NCBI RefSeq assembly: GCF_024436035.1
Contig: NZ_JANFNG010000017.1
Coordinates: forward strand, 62,001-126,000
Length of the DNA stretch: 64,000 nt
Source of the DNA: Streptomyces humicola
GTDB lineage: Bacteria; Actinomycetota; Actinomycetes; Streptomycetales; Streptomycetaceae
Direction: 5' to 3'
Each line of letters starts with the position of its first letter. The first letter of the stretch is position 1. Positions 16,752 to 24,986 of this stretch are shown piece after piece. The notes beneath the pieces were generated by a model. It did no database searches. It saw only the letters and a list, made by a program, of their open reading frames with translations, and was not told the DNA's origin. Position numbers and translations under genes: made by a program.

Positions 16752-17326
16752 CGCACCGCCTCCGGCGCTCCGTCATCGGAGTGCACCAACGCACCCTCGC
16801 GGTCGCGTCGTGACCAGGATCCGGTGTGCGGTGTGCGACCTTCGCGGCCATCGCCGAGGACCCGCCAACCGCCTGGCGTGAGCGTGATGTACGCACCGCA
16901 GCGCAGTCCGTGCAGTGAGCACGCGTCCCGGAGCCCCCACATCCAGGCACCGTCGGCCTCGGTCCACTCCGGAGCGCCGTCGCGGCACATGAGCAGCACT
17001 GCCGTCCGCACCGGCGTCCGCAGCCGCAGATCGTGGGGGAGCACGCGGCGCAGATGGGCGAGGATCGCGTTGCGGTGCTCCCATCCGTCGGAGGTGCCTG
17101 GCCGCTGCGCGAACGACGCGCTGGCAGCGGGCCTTCCGTCCGGGGCGAAGACAGCGACCACGGCGGTGGCCGGCGACGGGAGGTGGCGGGCGAAGAGATC
17201 GTTGACGACTTCGCGCGGGTTGTGCAGCAGGGGTATCGAGGACGCCGCCCACTCGTCCGGCCCGAGGATTCTCGTGAGACGGGAGGCGGCCGCGCTGCTC
17301 GTCTGCGGGGCGAAACCGAAAGTCAC
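16733..17326 (-). CDS. Uncharacterised conserved protein
   Basis: 197 residues starting VTFGFAPQTSSAAASRLTRILGPDEW at a GTG with GGAGG five bases upstream on the minus strand; that ribosome site decides the start. It contains ASSIPLLHNPREVVNDLFARHL, TAVVAVFAPDGRPAASASFAQ, RTAVLLMCRDGAPEWTEADGAWMWGLRDACSLHGLRCGAYITLTPGGW. A repeated V/A-rich strand pattern and paired Cys residues (MCRDG, DACSLHGLRC) are visible, but I do not recognise a family. It is in the same direction as, and downstream of, the RecQ-like gene. Confidence 0.7.
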   Translation of the reverse strand: MTFGFAPQTSSAAASRLTRILGPDEWAASSIPLLHNPREVVNDLFARHLPSPATAVVAVFAPDGRPAASASFAQRPGTSDGWEHRNAILAHLRRVLPHDLRLRTPVRTAVLLMCRDGAPEWTEADGAWMWGLRDACSLHGLRCGAYITLTPGGWRVLGDGREGRTPHTGSWSRRDREGALVHSDDGAPEAVRRHTAR

Positions 17327-17532
17327 GGTCCTCCCTTCGCGCAAACGCTCGATGGCGCGGCACGGGTGCACGCCTGTGACGAGGCTCGATGAGCCGGCCG
17401 GGGATCGGGTCCAATTCTTCCTCCCGTACGGACATGCGGCAACGAGCAATTGGCTCCACACGGCCGGTATGGGCCGGTCCGCCGGTTAGATCCTTCTGAT
17501 TCCGTTCCCGTGGCGCATACGCGGATCCGTGG

Positions 17533-19713
17533 TCAGCTTTCGACGGCCAGCACCATGGGCAGCACCCCCTCCGCTCCGGAACACAGCAGCAGGCGAGCGG
17601 CGACGGCAAGAGTCCAGCCGGTGCTCACGACATCGTCCACCAGCAGCACCGGACCCCCTGCCGTGGTGAGACTATGGGCCAATTCGGCCGGGACCGTGAA
17701 CACGTCGTGCAATGCGCGAAGCCTTTGGGCGCTGTTGCTGCGCGCCGCCCGCTCGGGTCCCGCCCCGTCCGCGTAGCCGACCCGGCCCAGCACCGGTATG
17801 CGTCCGACCTCCGCGATGTGCTCCCCGAGCGATTCGATCAGCCGGGGCCTGGTGTGTGAGGCGATCGTGACGACGCCGGCCGGCCGGGGCGGAGCCCCGG
17901 GATCCGCGCCGGCCCATCCGCCGGGTCCCTTGGCCCAGTCGGCGAGCACCTGCACTACGGCGTCCGCCACCTCGCGCGGCACATCGCCGTCGGGTGCACC
18001 ATCGGCGAACAGCGGCCGCAGCCGGTTGCCCCAGCCGATGTCGGAGAGTCTGCCCAGCGCCCGCCCGGTGAGCGCCTGTTCGCCGGGCGGGATACGGCCC
18101 TTGAGATCGACACCCACCGCGGGCATGCCGGTCGGCCACATCCGGCGAGGTTCCACCTCGATGCCCGCCCTGCCGAGCGCCGAACGGGCCGCGTCGAGTG
18201 CGTCGCCCGAGACGTCGGCGGGGAACCGGGACCCGGAGCAGTTGTCGCACCGGCCGCAGGGCGCGGCCTGTTCGTCGTCCAGCTGGAGTCGGAGGTACTC
18301 CATCCTGCACACCGTCGACGTGGCGTATTCGCGCATGGACTGCTGCTCCGCCTCGCGCTGGCGCGCGACCCACGCATAGCGTTCCGCGTCGTAGTTCCAT
18401 GGACGGCCGGTTGCTGTCCAGCCGCCTCGCACGCGGCGCACGGCACCGTCCACGTCGAGCACCTTGAGCATGGTCTCCAGGCGCGAGCGCCGCAGCTCCA
18501 CGCGGGCTTCGAGCGCGGGAAGGGACATCGGCCGTTCGGACTCGGCCAACACGCTCAACGTACGGCGCACTTGATCTTCCGCAGGGAACGCCAGGGAGGC
18601 GAAGTAGCGCCAGATCGCCTCGTCCTCGCGGCCGGGCAGAAGCAGCACCTCCGCATGTTCCACACCGCGTCCCGCCCGGCCAACTTGCTGGTAGTACGCG
18701 ATCGGCGACGACGGGGAGCCGACGTGCACCACGAACCCGAGGTCGGGCTTGTCGAACCCCATCCCCAGTGCCGAGGTGGCCACCAGCGCCTTCACCCGGT
18801 TCGCCAGCAGATCGGCCTCGGCGGCCCGCCGGTCGGCGTCCTCGGTCTTCCCCGAGTACGACGCGACGGAGTAACCGCGGCGGCGCAGGAAGGCGGCCAC
18901 TTCCTCCGCGGCGGCGACGGTGAGGGTGTAGATGATGCCCGATCCCGGAAGGGCGCCGAGGTGTTCGGCGAGCCAGGCCAGCCGGTGCGCGGCGTCGGGA
19001 AGCCGCAGGACGCTCAGTGCCAGGCTTTCGCGGTCCAGAGGGCCGCGCAGCACGAGCGCTCCTTCTACGTCGGGGCGCTCGCCATCGGGCGCCACTGTTC
19101 CGAGTTGTTCGGCGATGTCGGCGGTCACCCGTGCGTTCGCCGTGGCCGTCGTGGCCAGCACCGGGGTGCCGGGCGGGAGTTCGGCGAGCATGGTGCGCAA
19201 CCGCCGGTAGTCGGGCCGGAAATCGTGTCCCCAGTCGGAGATGCAGTGCGCCTCGTCGACGACCAGCAAGCCCGTCGTCGCGGCGAGCTTGGGGAGCACC
19301 CCGTCACGGAAATCCGGATTGTTCAGCCGCTCAGGGCTGACCAGCAGCACATCGACGTCACCCGCCGCCACCTCGGCCTGCACTTCGTCCCACTCCTCCG
19401 TGTTGGCCGAGTTGATGGTGTGGGCGCGGATTCCGGCGCGCCGGGCGGCCTCGATCTGGTTGCGCATCAACGCCAGCAGAGGTGAGACGATCACCGTCGG
19501 ACCACTGCCCTGCTCGCGCAGCAGCGCCGTGGCCACGAAGTACACCGCGGACTTGCCCCAGCCGGTGCGCTGCACCACCAGTGCGCGACGTCGCCGGGAG
19601 ACGAGCGCCTCGATCGCCCGCCACTGGTCCTCGCGCAGCCGCGCCGTACCGGTGTCGTCGCCGACGAGACGGCCGAGGACGGTGTCGGCAGCGGAGCGCA
19701 GTGGTTCGTTCAT
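17533..19713 (-). CDS. RecQ-family DNA helicase with C-terminal phosphoribosyltransferase-like domain
   Basis: 726 residues. The N-terminal ~500 form a RecQ helicase: TGWGKS Walker A (50-55), DEAHCISDWGHDFRPDY (154 onward), GSGIIYTLTV, YYQQVGRAGR (motif VI) and a zinc cluster of four Cys around residues 470-493 (STVCRM ... PCGRCDNC). It lacks the usual HRDC domain. Instead the C-terminus ends in VLLVDDVVSTGWTL (689-702), the PRPP-binding signature of type I phosphoribosyltransferases, preceded by an RSNSAQRLRALHDVF segment. ATG at 19713 agrees with family N-termini. Similar fusions occur in actinobacteria to my knowledge, but a function for the tail is not established. ComFA/ComFC (helicase plus phosphoribosyltransferase in DNA uptake) is a suggestive parallel. 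Confidence 0.92.
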   Translation of the reverse strand: MNEPLRSAADTVLGRLVGDDTGTARLREDQWRAIEALVSRRRRALVVQRTGWGKSAVYFVATALLREQGSGPTVIVSPLLALMRNQIEAARRAGIRAHTINSANTEEWDEVQAEVAAGDVDVLLVSPERLNNPDFRDGVLPKLAATTGLLVVDEAHCISDWGHDFRPDYRRLRTMLAELPPGTPVLATTATANARVTADIAEQLGTVAPDGERPDVEGALVLRGPLDRESLALSVLRLPDAAHRLAWLAEHLGALPGSGIIYTLTVAAAEEVAAFLRRRGYSVASYSGKTEDADRRAAEADLLANRVKALVATSALGMGFDKPDLGFVVHVGSPSSPIAYYQQVGRAGRGVEHAEVLLLPGREDEAIWRYFASLAFPAEDQVRRTLSVLAESERPMSLPALEARVELRRSRLETMLKVLDVDGAVRRVRGGWTATGRPWNYDAERYAWVARQREAEQQSMREYATSTVCRMEYLRLQLDDEQAAPCGRCDNCSGSRFPADVSGDALDAARSALGRAGIEVEPRRMWPTGMPAVGVDLKGRIPPGEQALTGRALGRLSDIGWGNRLRPLFADGAPDGDVPREVADAVVQVLADWAKGPGGWAGADPGAPPRPAGVVTIASHTRPRLIESLGEHIAEVGRIPVLGRVGYADGAGPERAARSNSAQRLRALHDVFTVPAELAHSLTTAGGPVLLVDDVVSTGWTLAVAARLLLCSGAEGVLPMVLAVES

Positions 19714-19880
19714 GCCCCCATGCAACCTGATGCCAGTGACATCGGGCGAACCGACCCCGAACGCCTGTGGACAACGTGTCCTTCGATCGAGTGACCGGGC
19801 GACCTTCAGTTCATATGACGATATTCGGCAGTTATCCACAGGGGGTGACGCCGCCCGATCGGGCGCGGGATCTTGTCGCC

Positions 19881-21215
19881 ATGACTCAGCACACCGATTC
19901 CTCACGTTCCTCGCGTCCCTCACGCCCGTCGGAGGAGACGCAGGTCACCCTCCACGGCCCTGCCGACCTGGCCGAGGCGCTCCCGTATCTGATGGGCTTC
20001 CACCCCGACGACAGCATCGTCATGATCGCTCTGCACGGGGCGCGCGGCCGCTTCGGCGGCCGCCTGCGCCTCGGCATCCCCGCCGACGCCGCCGAGTGGC
20101 CCGACGTGGCCGCGCAGCTCGCGGACTGCCTCATCCAGGGCGCCGGCCGCCGCGGCCGGCCCGACGCCATCGCGGTGTATCTGTGTCAGGACCCGCTCGG
20201 CAACGAGACGCCCCTACAGACAATGGAGCGCCTCCGGCCGCTCGCCCAGCATCTGCGCACCGCGTGCGGCTCACTGGACGTCCCCGTGGTCGAGGCACTG
20301 TGCATCAGTGCGGGGCGCTGGTGGTCCTACTGCTGTCCGGACACCGACTGCTGCCCGCCCGACGGCGGGCAGCTCACCCGCGAGGGCACCTCCGTGATGG
20401 CGGCCGCAGCCGCGTACGCCGGAATTCAAGTCCGCGGCTCCCTCCGCGAGATGGAGGCACGCCTGGCCCCCCTCGGGGCGGAGCGGGCAGCGGGCCAGGA
20501 ACGGGCACTCGACGCGGCATGCGCCGAACTCCTGCCGCGCCTGCTCGCCGCACCCGAGTCCGACGCTCTGCGCGAGCAGACCATCGCCCTGGCCTCTTCC
20601 GCAATGGAGCGGTTCCGCGACGCCCCCGTGTGCGCCGGACGCCCGGCGGACGATGCCGACGACGAGTTGATCACCGATGACGAGGCAGCTGCTCTCATCC
20701 TCGGCCTTCAGGACCGCGGAGCACGGGACCGGGTGGCGGAGTGGATGGAGGAACCCGACGCCGCTGCCGCACTCCGGCTGTGGCGAGCCCTTGCCCGGCG
20801 CTGCGTCGGTGCCTACACCGACCACGCCGCGCCCCCGCTCACCCTCGCAGGCTGGGTCTCCTGGTCACTCGGCGACGAGCCTGCCGCGCGGGTCGCCTTT
20901 GGCCGGGCACTCGACGCAGACCCCGATTACACCTTCGCCAAACTCCTTCACCAGGCGTGCAACCACGGACTCGACCCGGAGCCGCTGCGCCGCAGCTTGC
21001 GGGAGGAACGCTGCAGGCGAGCCAGGCGATCACCGCGCCCGCTGCCCGGCGCTGACGCCCGCCCCACGCCCGCTACGGGTCCCGCCGGACGTCCGGTCGC
21101 GGACGGTCGTCCGGAGGGCCGGCCCTCCGGACGGCGACGGCACCGGCGGAGCGGGCGCACCGGGCGGCCCGGCACTGCGGGCGGCGCCCGTGGACCGGAG
21201 GAGGGAGCGCCATGA
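19881..21215 (+). CDS. DUF4192 protein
   Basis: 444 residues. EALPYLMGFHPDDSIVMIALHG (about residues 34-55) is the hallmark of DUF4192 (actinobacterial, function unknown). The body has alternating hydrophobic strands and helices, ending in a TPR-like ALRLWRALARRCVG...LGDEPAARVAFGRALDADPDYTFAKLLHQACNHG segment (about 290-360). The last ~70 residues are Arg/Pro/Gly-rich and may be disordered, or may result from a frameshift; the low-complexity sequence does not let me decide. ATG at 19881 was chosen by fit to the family start. Divergent from the RecQ-like gene with 167 nt between. Confidence 0.85.
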   Translation: MTQHTDSSRSSRPSRPSEETQVTLHGPADLAEALPYLMGFHPDDSIVMIALHGARGRFGGRLRLGIPADAAEWPDVAAQLADCLIQGAGRRGRPDAIAVYLCQDPLGNETPLQTMERLRPLAQHLRTACGSLDVPVVEALCISAGRWWSYCCPDTDCCPPDGGQLTREGTSVMAAAAAYAGIQVRGSLREMEARLAPLGAERAAGQERALDAACAELLPRLLAAPESDALREQTIALASSAMERFRDAPVCAGRPADDADDELITDDEAAALILGLQDRGARDRVAEWMEEPDAAAALRLWRALARRCVGAYTDHAAPPLTLAGWVSWSLGDEPAARVAFGRALDADPDYTFAKLLHQACNHGLDPEPLRRSLREERCRRARRSPRPLPGADARPTPATGPAGRPVADGRPEGRPSGRRRHRRSGRTGRPGTAGGARGPEEGAP

Positions 21216-21244
21216 GGCCCGGCCCGCCGCGCGTGCCGTTCGGA

Positions 21245-22555
21245 CTACGCCTCGCCGCGCACCAGCCGGATCAGGCGGTCGAGAACGCGCCCGCTGCTCA
21301 CCCGGAGTCCGTCGTGCTCGTACTCGTCCGTCACCCAGGTGCGCAACGAGCCCACCGACCGGGCAGTGGCGAGCGACTGGGCGGCGTCCACGTACATGTC
21401 GTCGTGGTAGACCGCCGCGGCAACGGGGACCTCGTTGGCCGCGAGCTGCGAGGCGTCGTAGAGATCCGGCCAGTCCTCGCGCAACGCCAGCAGATGCGCT
21501 GTCTCGCGCAGTGGTGCCAGCGCCGGGTCCGTCGTGAACATCCACGGATAGATCATCTCGCCGGTGAACAACACCGGGCCGTCCCCCGACAGCGCCTGGT
21601 CCACGTCGAATTGCGGATGGCCGAGGTGCACCTGCTGCGCCGCCCACCCGGTGCAGTCCCTCGACACCGATCGCTGCCCGTAGATCGACTCGTGCAGGAT
21701 GGCATAGAGCGGGTTCCCGGCGAACGACAGATGGCCCTGGACCGCGGAGAGGAAGGAGTCGGAGAGCCGGCGATCGCCGTCGCCGGGTACGAAAGCGTCC
21801 TCCAGCAGGTAGTGCAGAGAGTGCGAGCCCGTCCCGGCGCCGAGCATGATGCCCAGCGACTGGAAGGCTTCGGCGGTCAGAGATCCGCCGTTGGGCAGCA
21901 GCACCCGGTGCTCGCGCAGATGCCGTGCGATCTCGCGGGTGGCGGCGACGTCCTGCGGATAGCGGGCGAAGTGCCGCTGGTTCTTGTTCTCCACCCGTGG
22001 ATAAGCCGCCCGATACACCTCCTGCGCCGTGGTGCCGAGGCCGGGCAGTCCGCCGGTGATGAACGCCTCGCGCAGCCCGTGCGGTGCGAACGACAAGTAG
22101 GTGAGTGCGCAGAAGCCTCCGAAGCTCTGCCCGAGTACCGACCACTGTCCGTCCTCTCCGAGCAGTCGGCATCGGATCAATTCGCAGTCCCTGATGATGG
22201 AATCCGCCCGGAAATGCGCAAGATACTCGGCCTGTGCGGTCGCGTCCCCGCGCAGCGGCAGCGTCTGCCGGTTCGCGGGGGTGGAACGGCCGGTGCCGCG
22301 CTGGTCGAGCAGGAGCACCCGGTAGTCGTCGAGCGCCCGCACCAGCCATCCGTCCCGGCCCAGGGGGCGAGGCGAGCGGCCGCCCGGCCCGCCCTGCAGG
22401 AACAGCAGCCACGGAAGCGAGTCACGCTCACGCCCGGCGGCCACCACCTCGCGGGCATAGACCTCGATCCGCTCGCCTCCAGGGTCGGCGTGGTCCAGAG
22501 GGACGCTGAAGGTGTGGTCGGTCAGTACGGTGCCGGGCTGGCGGAAGACGGCCAT
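21245..22555 (-). CDS. S33-family aminopeptidase / alpha-beta hydrolase (proline iminopeptidase-like)
   Basis: 436-residue serine hydrolase. LLFLQGGPGGRSPRP supplies the oxyanion loop, LLLDQRGTGRS the next conserved block, and WSVLGQSFGGFCALTYLS the nucleophile Ser. The catalytic His is plausible in TDEYEHDGLRVSSGRV near the C-terminus. Members remove N-terminal proline or other residues from peptides in the cytosol. ATG at 22555 is favoured by GAGGA upstream; an in-frame ATG at 22615 is an alternative. It is divergent from a NUDIX/winged-helix regulator with about 100 nt between them, and may be one of its targets. Confidence 0.9.
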   Translation of the reverse strand: MAVFRQPGTVLTDHTFSVPLDHADPGGERIEVYAREVVAAGRERDSLPWLLFLQGGPGGRSPRPLGRDGWLVRALDDYRVLLLDQRGTGRSTPANRQTLPLRGDATAQAEYLAHFRADSIIRDCELIRCRLLGEDGQWSVLGQSFGGFCALTYLSFAPHGLREAFITGGLPGLGTTAQEVYRAAYPRVENKNQRHFARYPQDVAATREIARHLREHRVLLPNGGSLTAEAFQSLGIMLGAGTGSHSLHYLLEDAFVPGDGDRRLSDSFLSAVQGHLSFAGNPLYAILHESIYGQRSVSRDCTGWAAQQVHLGHPQFDVDQALSGDGPVLFTGEMIYPWMFTTDPALAPLRETAHLLALREDWPDLYDASQLAANEVPVAAAVYHDDMYVDAAQSLATARSVGSLRTWVTDEYEHDGLRVSSGRVLDRLIRLVRGEA

Positions 22556-22628
22556 CGGTTTCCTCGACAGGGGGCTCGGGCAGGTGAACTGGTGAATACG
22601 CGCGGCTTGTGCCATGGAACGGTTTTTA

Positions 22629-22643
22629 TCGTCAGGCAGACGA
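22629..22643. promoter_or_regulatory. Palindrome in the promoter of the NUDIX gene (candidate operator)
   Basis: TCGTC-AGGCA-GACGA, a 5-bp perfect inverted repeat with 5-nt centre (core of a longer imperfect palindrome), immediately upstream of the -10 hexamer at 22645. A protein bound here would block RNA polymerase. Confidence 0.55.
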
Positions 22644-22644
22644 C

Positions 22645-22650
22645 TATGAT
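22645..22650 (+). promoter_or_regulatory. -10 hexamer of leaderless NUDIX gene
   Basis: TATGAT, five of six bases of the consensus, ends 6 nt before the ATG at 22657; no ribosome site is present. Confidence 0.65.
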
Positions 22651-22656
22651 CGCGCC

Positions 22657-23439
22657 ATGGCGCCCTACGACCCGTCGGCTCATCCACCCTTCGCCGTCAC
22701 CGTCGACCTGGTCGTGCTCACCGTGCGCAGACACACGCTGTGCGCGCTCGCCGTGCGCCGGGGTGAGCCGCCCTATCAGGGGCGTTGGGCACTGCCCGGC
22801 GGTTTCGTCCGGCCCGACGAAGATCTCATGGAAGCGGCCTGCCGCGAGCTCGCCGAGGAGACCGGGCTGCGTGCCCAGCCTCCTGCGTCCACGGCCGCCG
22901 CCGGCCCCTCCGGGCCGTACGGCACCGATGGCGCGCACCTCGAACAGCTCGCCACCTACGGAGATCCCAAGCGTGATCCGCGGATGCGTGTCGTCAGTGT
23001 CGCCTATCTCGTCCTCGCCCCCGACCTGCCGGCGCCGCGCGCCGGTGGTGACGCCCGCAGCGCACGCTGGGCCCCGGTCACCGATCTGCTCCGTGGCGAA
23101 GAGGGAACCGACGACGAGCAGCGGGCCCCGCTCGCCTTCGACCACGCACTCATCCTCGCCGACGGAGTCGAACGCGCCAGATCCAAGATCGAGTACTCGT
23201 CACTGGCAACGGCATTCTGCCCGTCGGAGTTCACGGTCGGCGAGCTGCGCAGGGTGTACGAGGCGGTATGGGGTGTCGCACTCGACCCGCGGAACTTCCA
23301 CCGGAAGGTGACCGGCACCCCGGGATTTCTCGTGCCCGCCGGAGGAACGACCACCCGGCAGGGCGGGCGCCCCGCCCAGCTGTTCCGTGCCGGCGGCGCA
23401 ACGCTTCTCAATCCGCCGATGCTGCGCCCCGAAGTGTGA
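22657..23439 (+). CDS. NUDIX hydrolase with C-terminal winged helix (NrtR-like)
   Basis: 260 residues. A complete Nudix box GFVRPDEDLMEAACRELAEETGL (G-x5-E-x7-REUxEExGU) lies at about residues 48-70, so pyrophosphohydrolase chemistry is possible. The C-terminal ~90 residues (YSSLATAFCPSEFTVGELRRVYEAVWG...NFHRKVTGTPGFLVPAG...GRPAQLFR) match the winged-helix half of NrtR-type regulators, which bind ADP-ribose or NAD precursors and repress NAD-related genes. It may therefore be a transcription factor as much as an enzyme. A -10 hexamer 6 nt upstream of the ATG and a palindrome over the promoter suggest a leaderless, autoregulated transcript. Its regulon cannot be inferred from this window; no NAD gene is nearby. 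Confidence 0.88.
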   Translation: MAPYDPSAHPPFAVTVDLVVLTVRRHTLCALAVRRGEPPYQGRWALPGGFVRPDEDLMEAACRELAEETGLRAQPPASTAAAGPSGPYGTDGAHLEQLATYGDPKRDPRMRVVSVAYLVLAPDLPAPRAGGDARSARWAPVTDLLRGEEGTDDEQRAPLAFDHALILADGVERARSKIEYSSLATAFCPSEFTVGELRRVYEAVWGVALDPRNFHRKVTGTPGFLVPAGGTTTRQGGRPAQLFRAGGATLLNPPMLRPEV

Positions 23440-23603
23440 TGATCGGCGGCAACGGGCCTGCAACGCAGGGGAGTTGTCTGGTATATGCCTCCAGCATGGG
23501 GGTCATGGCGCGGAGTTGAGCCGGTCCGACGGCCTCCAGCGACCCGTCGTGTCCGCAACTCATCCAGGAAAGCCCATTTCTTTCCGATAAAGCGTCAATT
23601 ATG

Positions 23604-23622
23604 GGGTGATGGTCGATCACCC
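23604..23622. promoter_or_regulatory. Palindrome in the whiH leader (candidate operator)
   Basis: GGGTGAT-GGTCG-ATCACCC, 7-bp perfect arms with a 5-nt centre, 61 nt upstream of the whiH GTG. It lies 14 nt downstream of TTCCGATAA (23582-23590), which resembles a sigma-WhiG -10 but lacks a convincing -35. Confidence 0.6.
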
Positions 23623-23682
23623 TTTCGTGTGCTTTTCAGCAAAGCCCTCAAGGCCAGGCAGGGCATCGCCGACAAAGGATGC

Positions 23683-24570
23683 GTGAGTACCCTTGCGCAC
23701 ACCATGATGACCGCGGCCCGCCCTGCTGATGCAGGTGTTACCGGACCGAACGAGCTCGACCGATACCCCTACCCCGACGTCCCGGGGTCCGACCGCTCAG
23801 CCGCGCCCAACTGGGACGGAGTGGAGCCCGAAATGGGCCGGGTCGGCCGCCGCTCCAGCGGCAGCCGTGGGCGAGGCCTGCACGGCCAACTCGTCCAACA
23901 ACTCGGCCAGATGATCGTCTCCGGGGACCTCGGAGCCGACCGCCCCCTCGTCCCCGAGGAGATCGGCCAGCGCTTCGAGGTCTCCCGCACCGTCGTCCGC
24001 GAATCCCTGAGGGTGCTGGAGGCCAAGGGCCTCGTCAGCGCCCGCCCCAACGTCGGCACCCGGGTCCGCCCGGTGAGCGATTGGAACCTCCTCGACCCCG
24101 ACATCATCGAATGGCGCGCCTTCGGCCCGCAGCGCGAGGACCAGCGCCGCGAACTGTGCGAGCTGCGCTGGACCATCGAACCGCTCGCGGCACGACTCGC
24201 CGCCGGCCACGGTCGCGACGACGTCCAGCAGCGCCTCGCCGACATGGCCGAGATCATGAGCCACGCTGTGGCCCAGGCCGACACGCTCACCTTCTCCCGC
24301 GCGGACGCCGAGTTCCATGCGCTGCTCCTCCAAGTCACCGGCAACCGGATGCTGGAGCACCTGTCCGGCATCGTCTCCGCCGCGCTCCAGGTCTCCGGCG
24401 GCCCGGCCACCGGCTGCGAGCGCCCCAGCGAGGCCGCCGTCGGCCTGCACATGCGCATCGTGGACGCTCTCGCCTCGGGCGACGGCGCGGCCGCAGAAAC
24501 CTCCATGCGGCAGTTGCTGACCGTCCACCCGGAGGTGGACCACGTCGTCCCGGCCCCCCGCGAGCACTGA
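23683..24570 (+). CDS. whiH: WhiH sporulation transcription factor (GntR/FadR type)
   Basis: 295-residue regulator needed for sporulation septation in aerial hyphae of Streptomyces. After a variable N-terminus (to ~residue 55) comes GRGLHGQLVQQLGQMIVSGDLG, then the winged helix LVPEEIGQRFEVSRTVVRESLRVLEAKGLVSARPNVGTRVRP (about 85-126) and the FCD ligand domain (ELCELRWTIEPLAARLAA ... FSRADAEFHALLLQVTGNRM). The GTG with AAAGGA upstream gives the length I recall for S. coelicolor WhiH, and position directly before hrdB matches. Regulation: whiH is known to depend on sigma-WhiG and to be negatively autoregulated in S. coelicolor; a leader palindrome here could be the self-operator. Confidence 0.95.
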   Translation: MSTLAHTMMTAARPADAGVTGPNELDRYPYPDVPGSDRSAAPNWDGVEPEMGRVGRRSSGSRGRGLHGQLVQQLGQMIVSGDLGADRPLVPEEIGQRFEVSRTVVRESLRVLEAKGLVSARPNVGTRVRPVSDWNLLDPDIIEWRAFGPQREDQRRELCELRWTIEPLAARLAAGHGRDDVQQRLADMAEIMSHAVAQADTLTFSRADAEFHALLLQVTGNRMLEHLSGIVSAALQVSGGPATGCERPSEAAVGLHMRIVDALASGDGAAAETSMRQLLTVHPEVDHVVPAPREH

Positions 24571-24986
24571 ACCGCCTCGCCGCCGCCGACCGCGATCCAC
24601 CTGCCCAGCCCGTCGGCCCGCCCGTGCAGCGGACCACCCGCGGGCCGCCGCCGGGCCCGACAAGGGGCCCGGCGGCGGCCGCGTTCGACACGGGCCCGGC
24701 ACGGGCTCGGCTGGGCTCGAGCCGGGTCGGACGGACGTACTCCCGTAGCGGCGGGCTTACGCTGAAACACGGTGTGACACGGGCCACGTAAGGGCCGCGT
24801 AACGCTCTTCGGGGAGGCGCGATGACGTAAGAGGTGGTGCCGCAGAAGGAATACAGATGACATCCCAGGTGCTGTGTTGCTGTGCGGTTCCGCCCCCATC
24901 GCCGGACCATCCCCTCCGGCGGCCGACGGCCCTTGCCGAGTGCAGGCGCGGTCGGAAGTCGTTCCCATCGTTCCGAGAGGTTGTTC
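24571..24986. other. whiH-hrdB intergenic region
   Basis: 416 nt. The first part carries the whiH terminator (24643-24680). The rest is the hrdB leader and must hold its promoter(s). TACGCT at 24758-24763 is one -10 candidate about 224 nt before the hrdB start. GGAAT at 24848 resembles a sigma-R -35, but no GTT lies 18-19 nt on. No coding frame was convincing. Confidence 0.5.
24643..24680 (+). terminator. whiH terminator
   Basis: Perfect 16-bp GC stem (24643-24658 with 24665-24680), 6-nt loop, 72 nt after the whiH stop. Confidence 0.82.

Noticed and set aside
23604-23622. BldD box in the whiH leader
   Set aside because: The palindrome has GTGA...TCAC orientation; the BldD consensus as I recall it has the opposite one.
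24848-24880. Sigma-R-type hrdB promoter (GGAAT-N18-GTT)
   Set aside because: GGAAT is present, but the nearest GTT is 23 nt downstream, too far.
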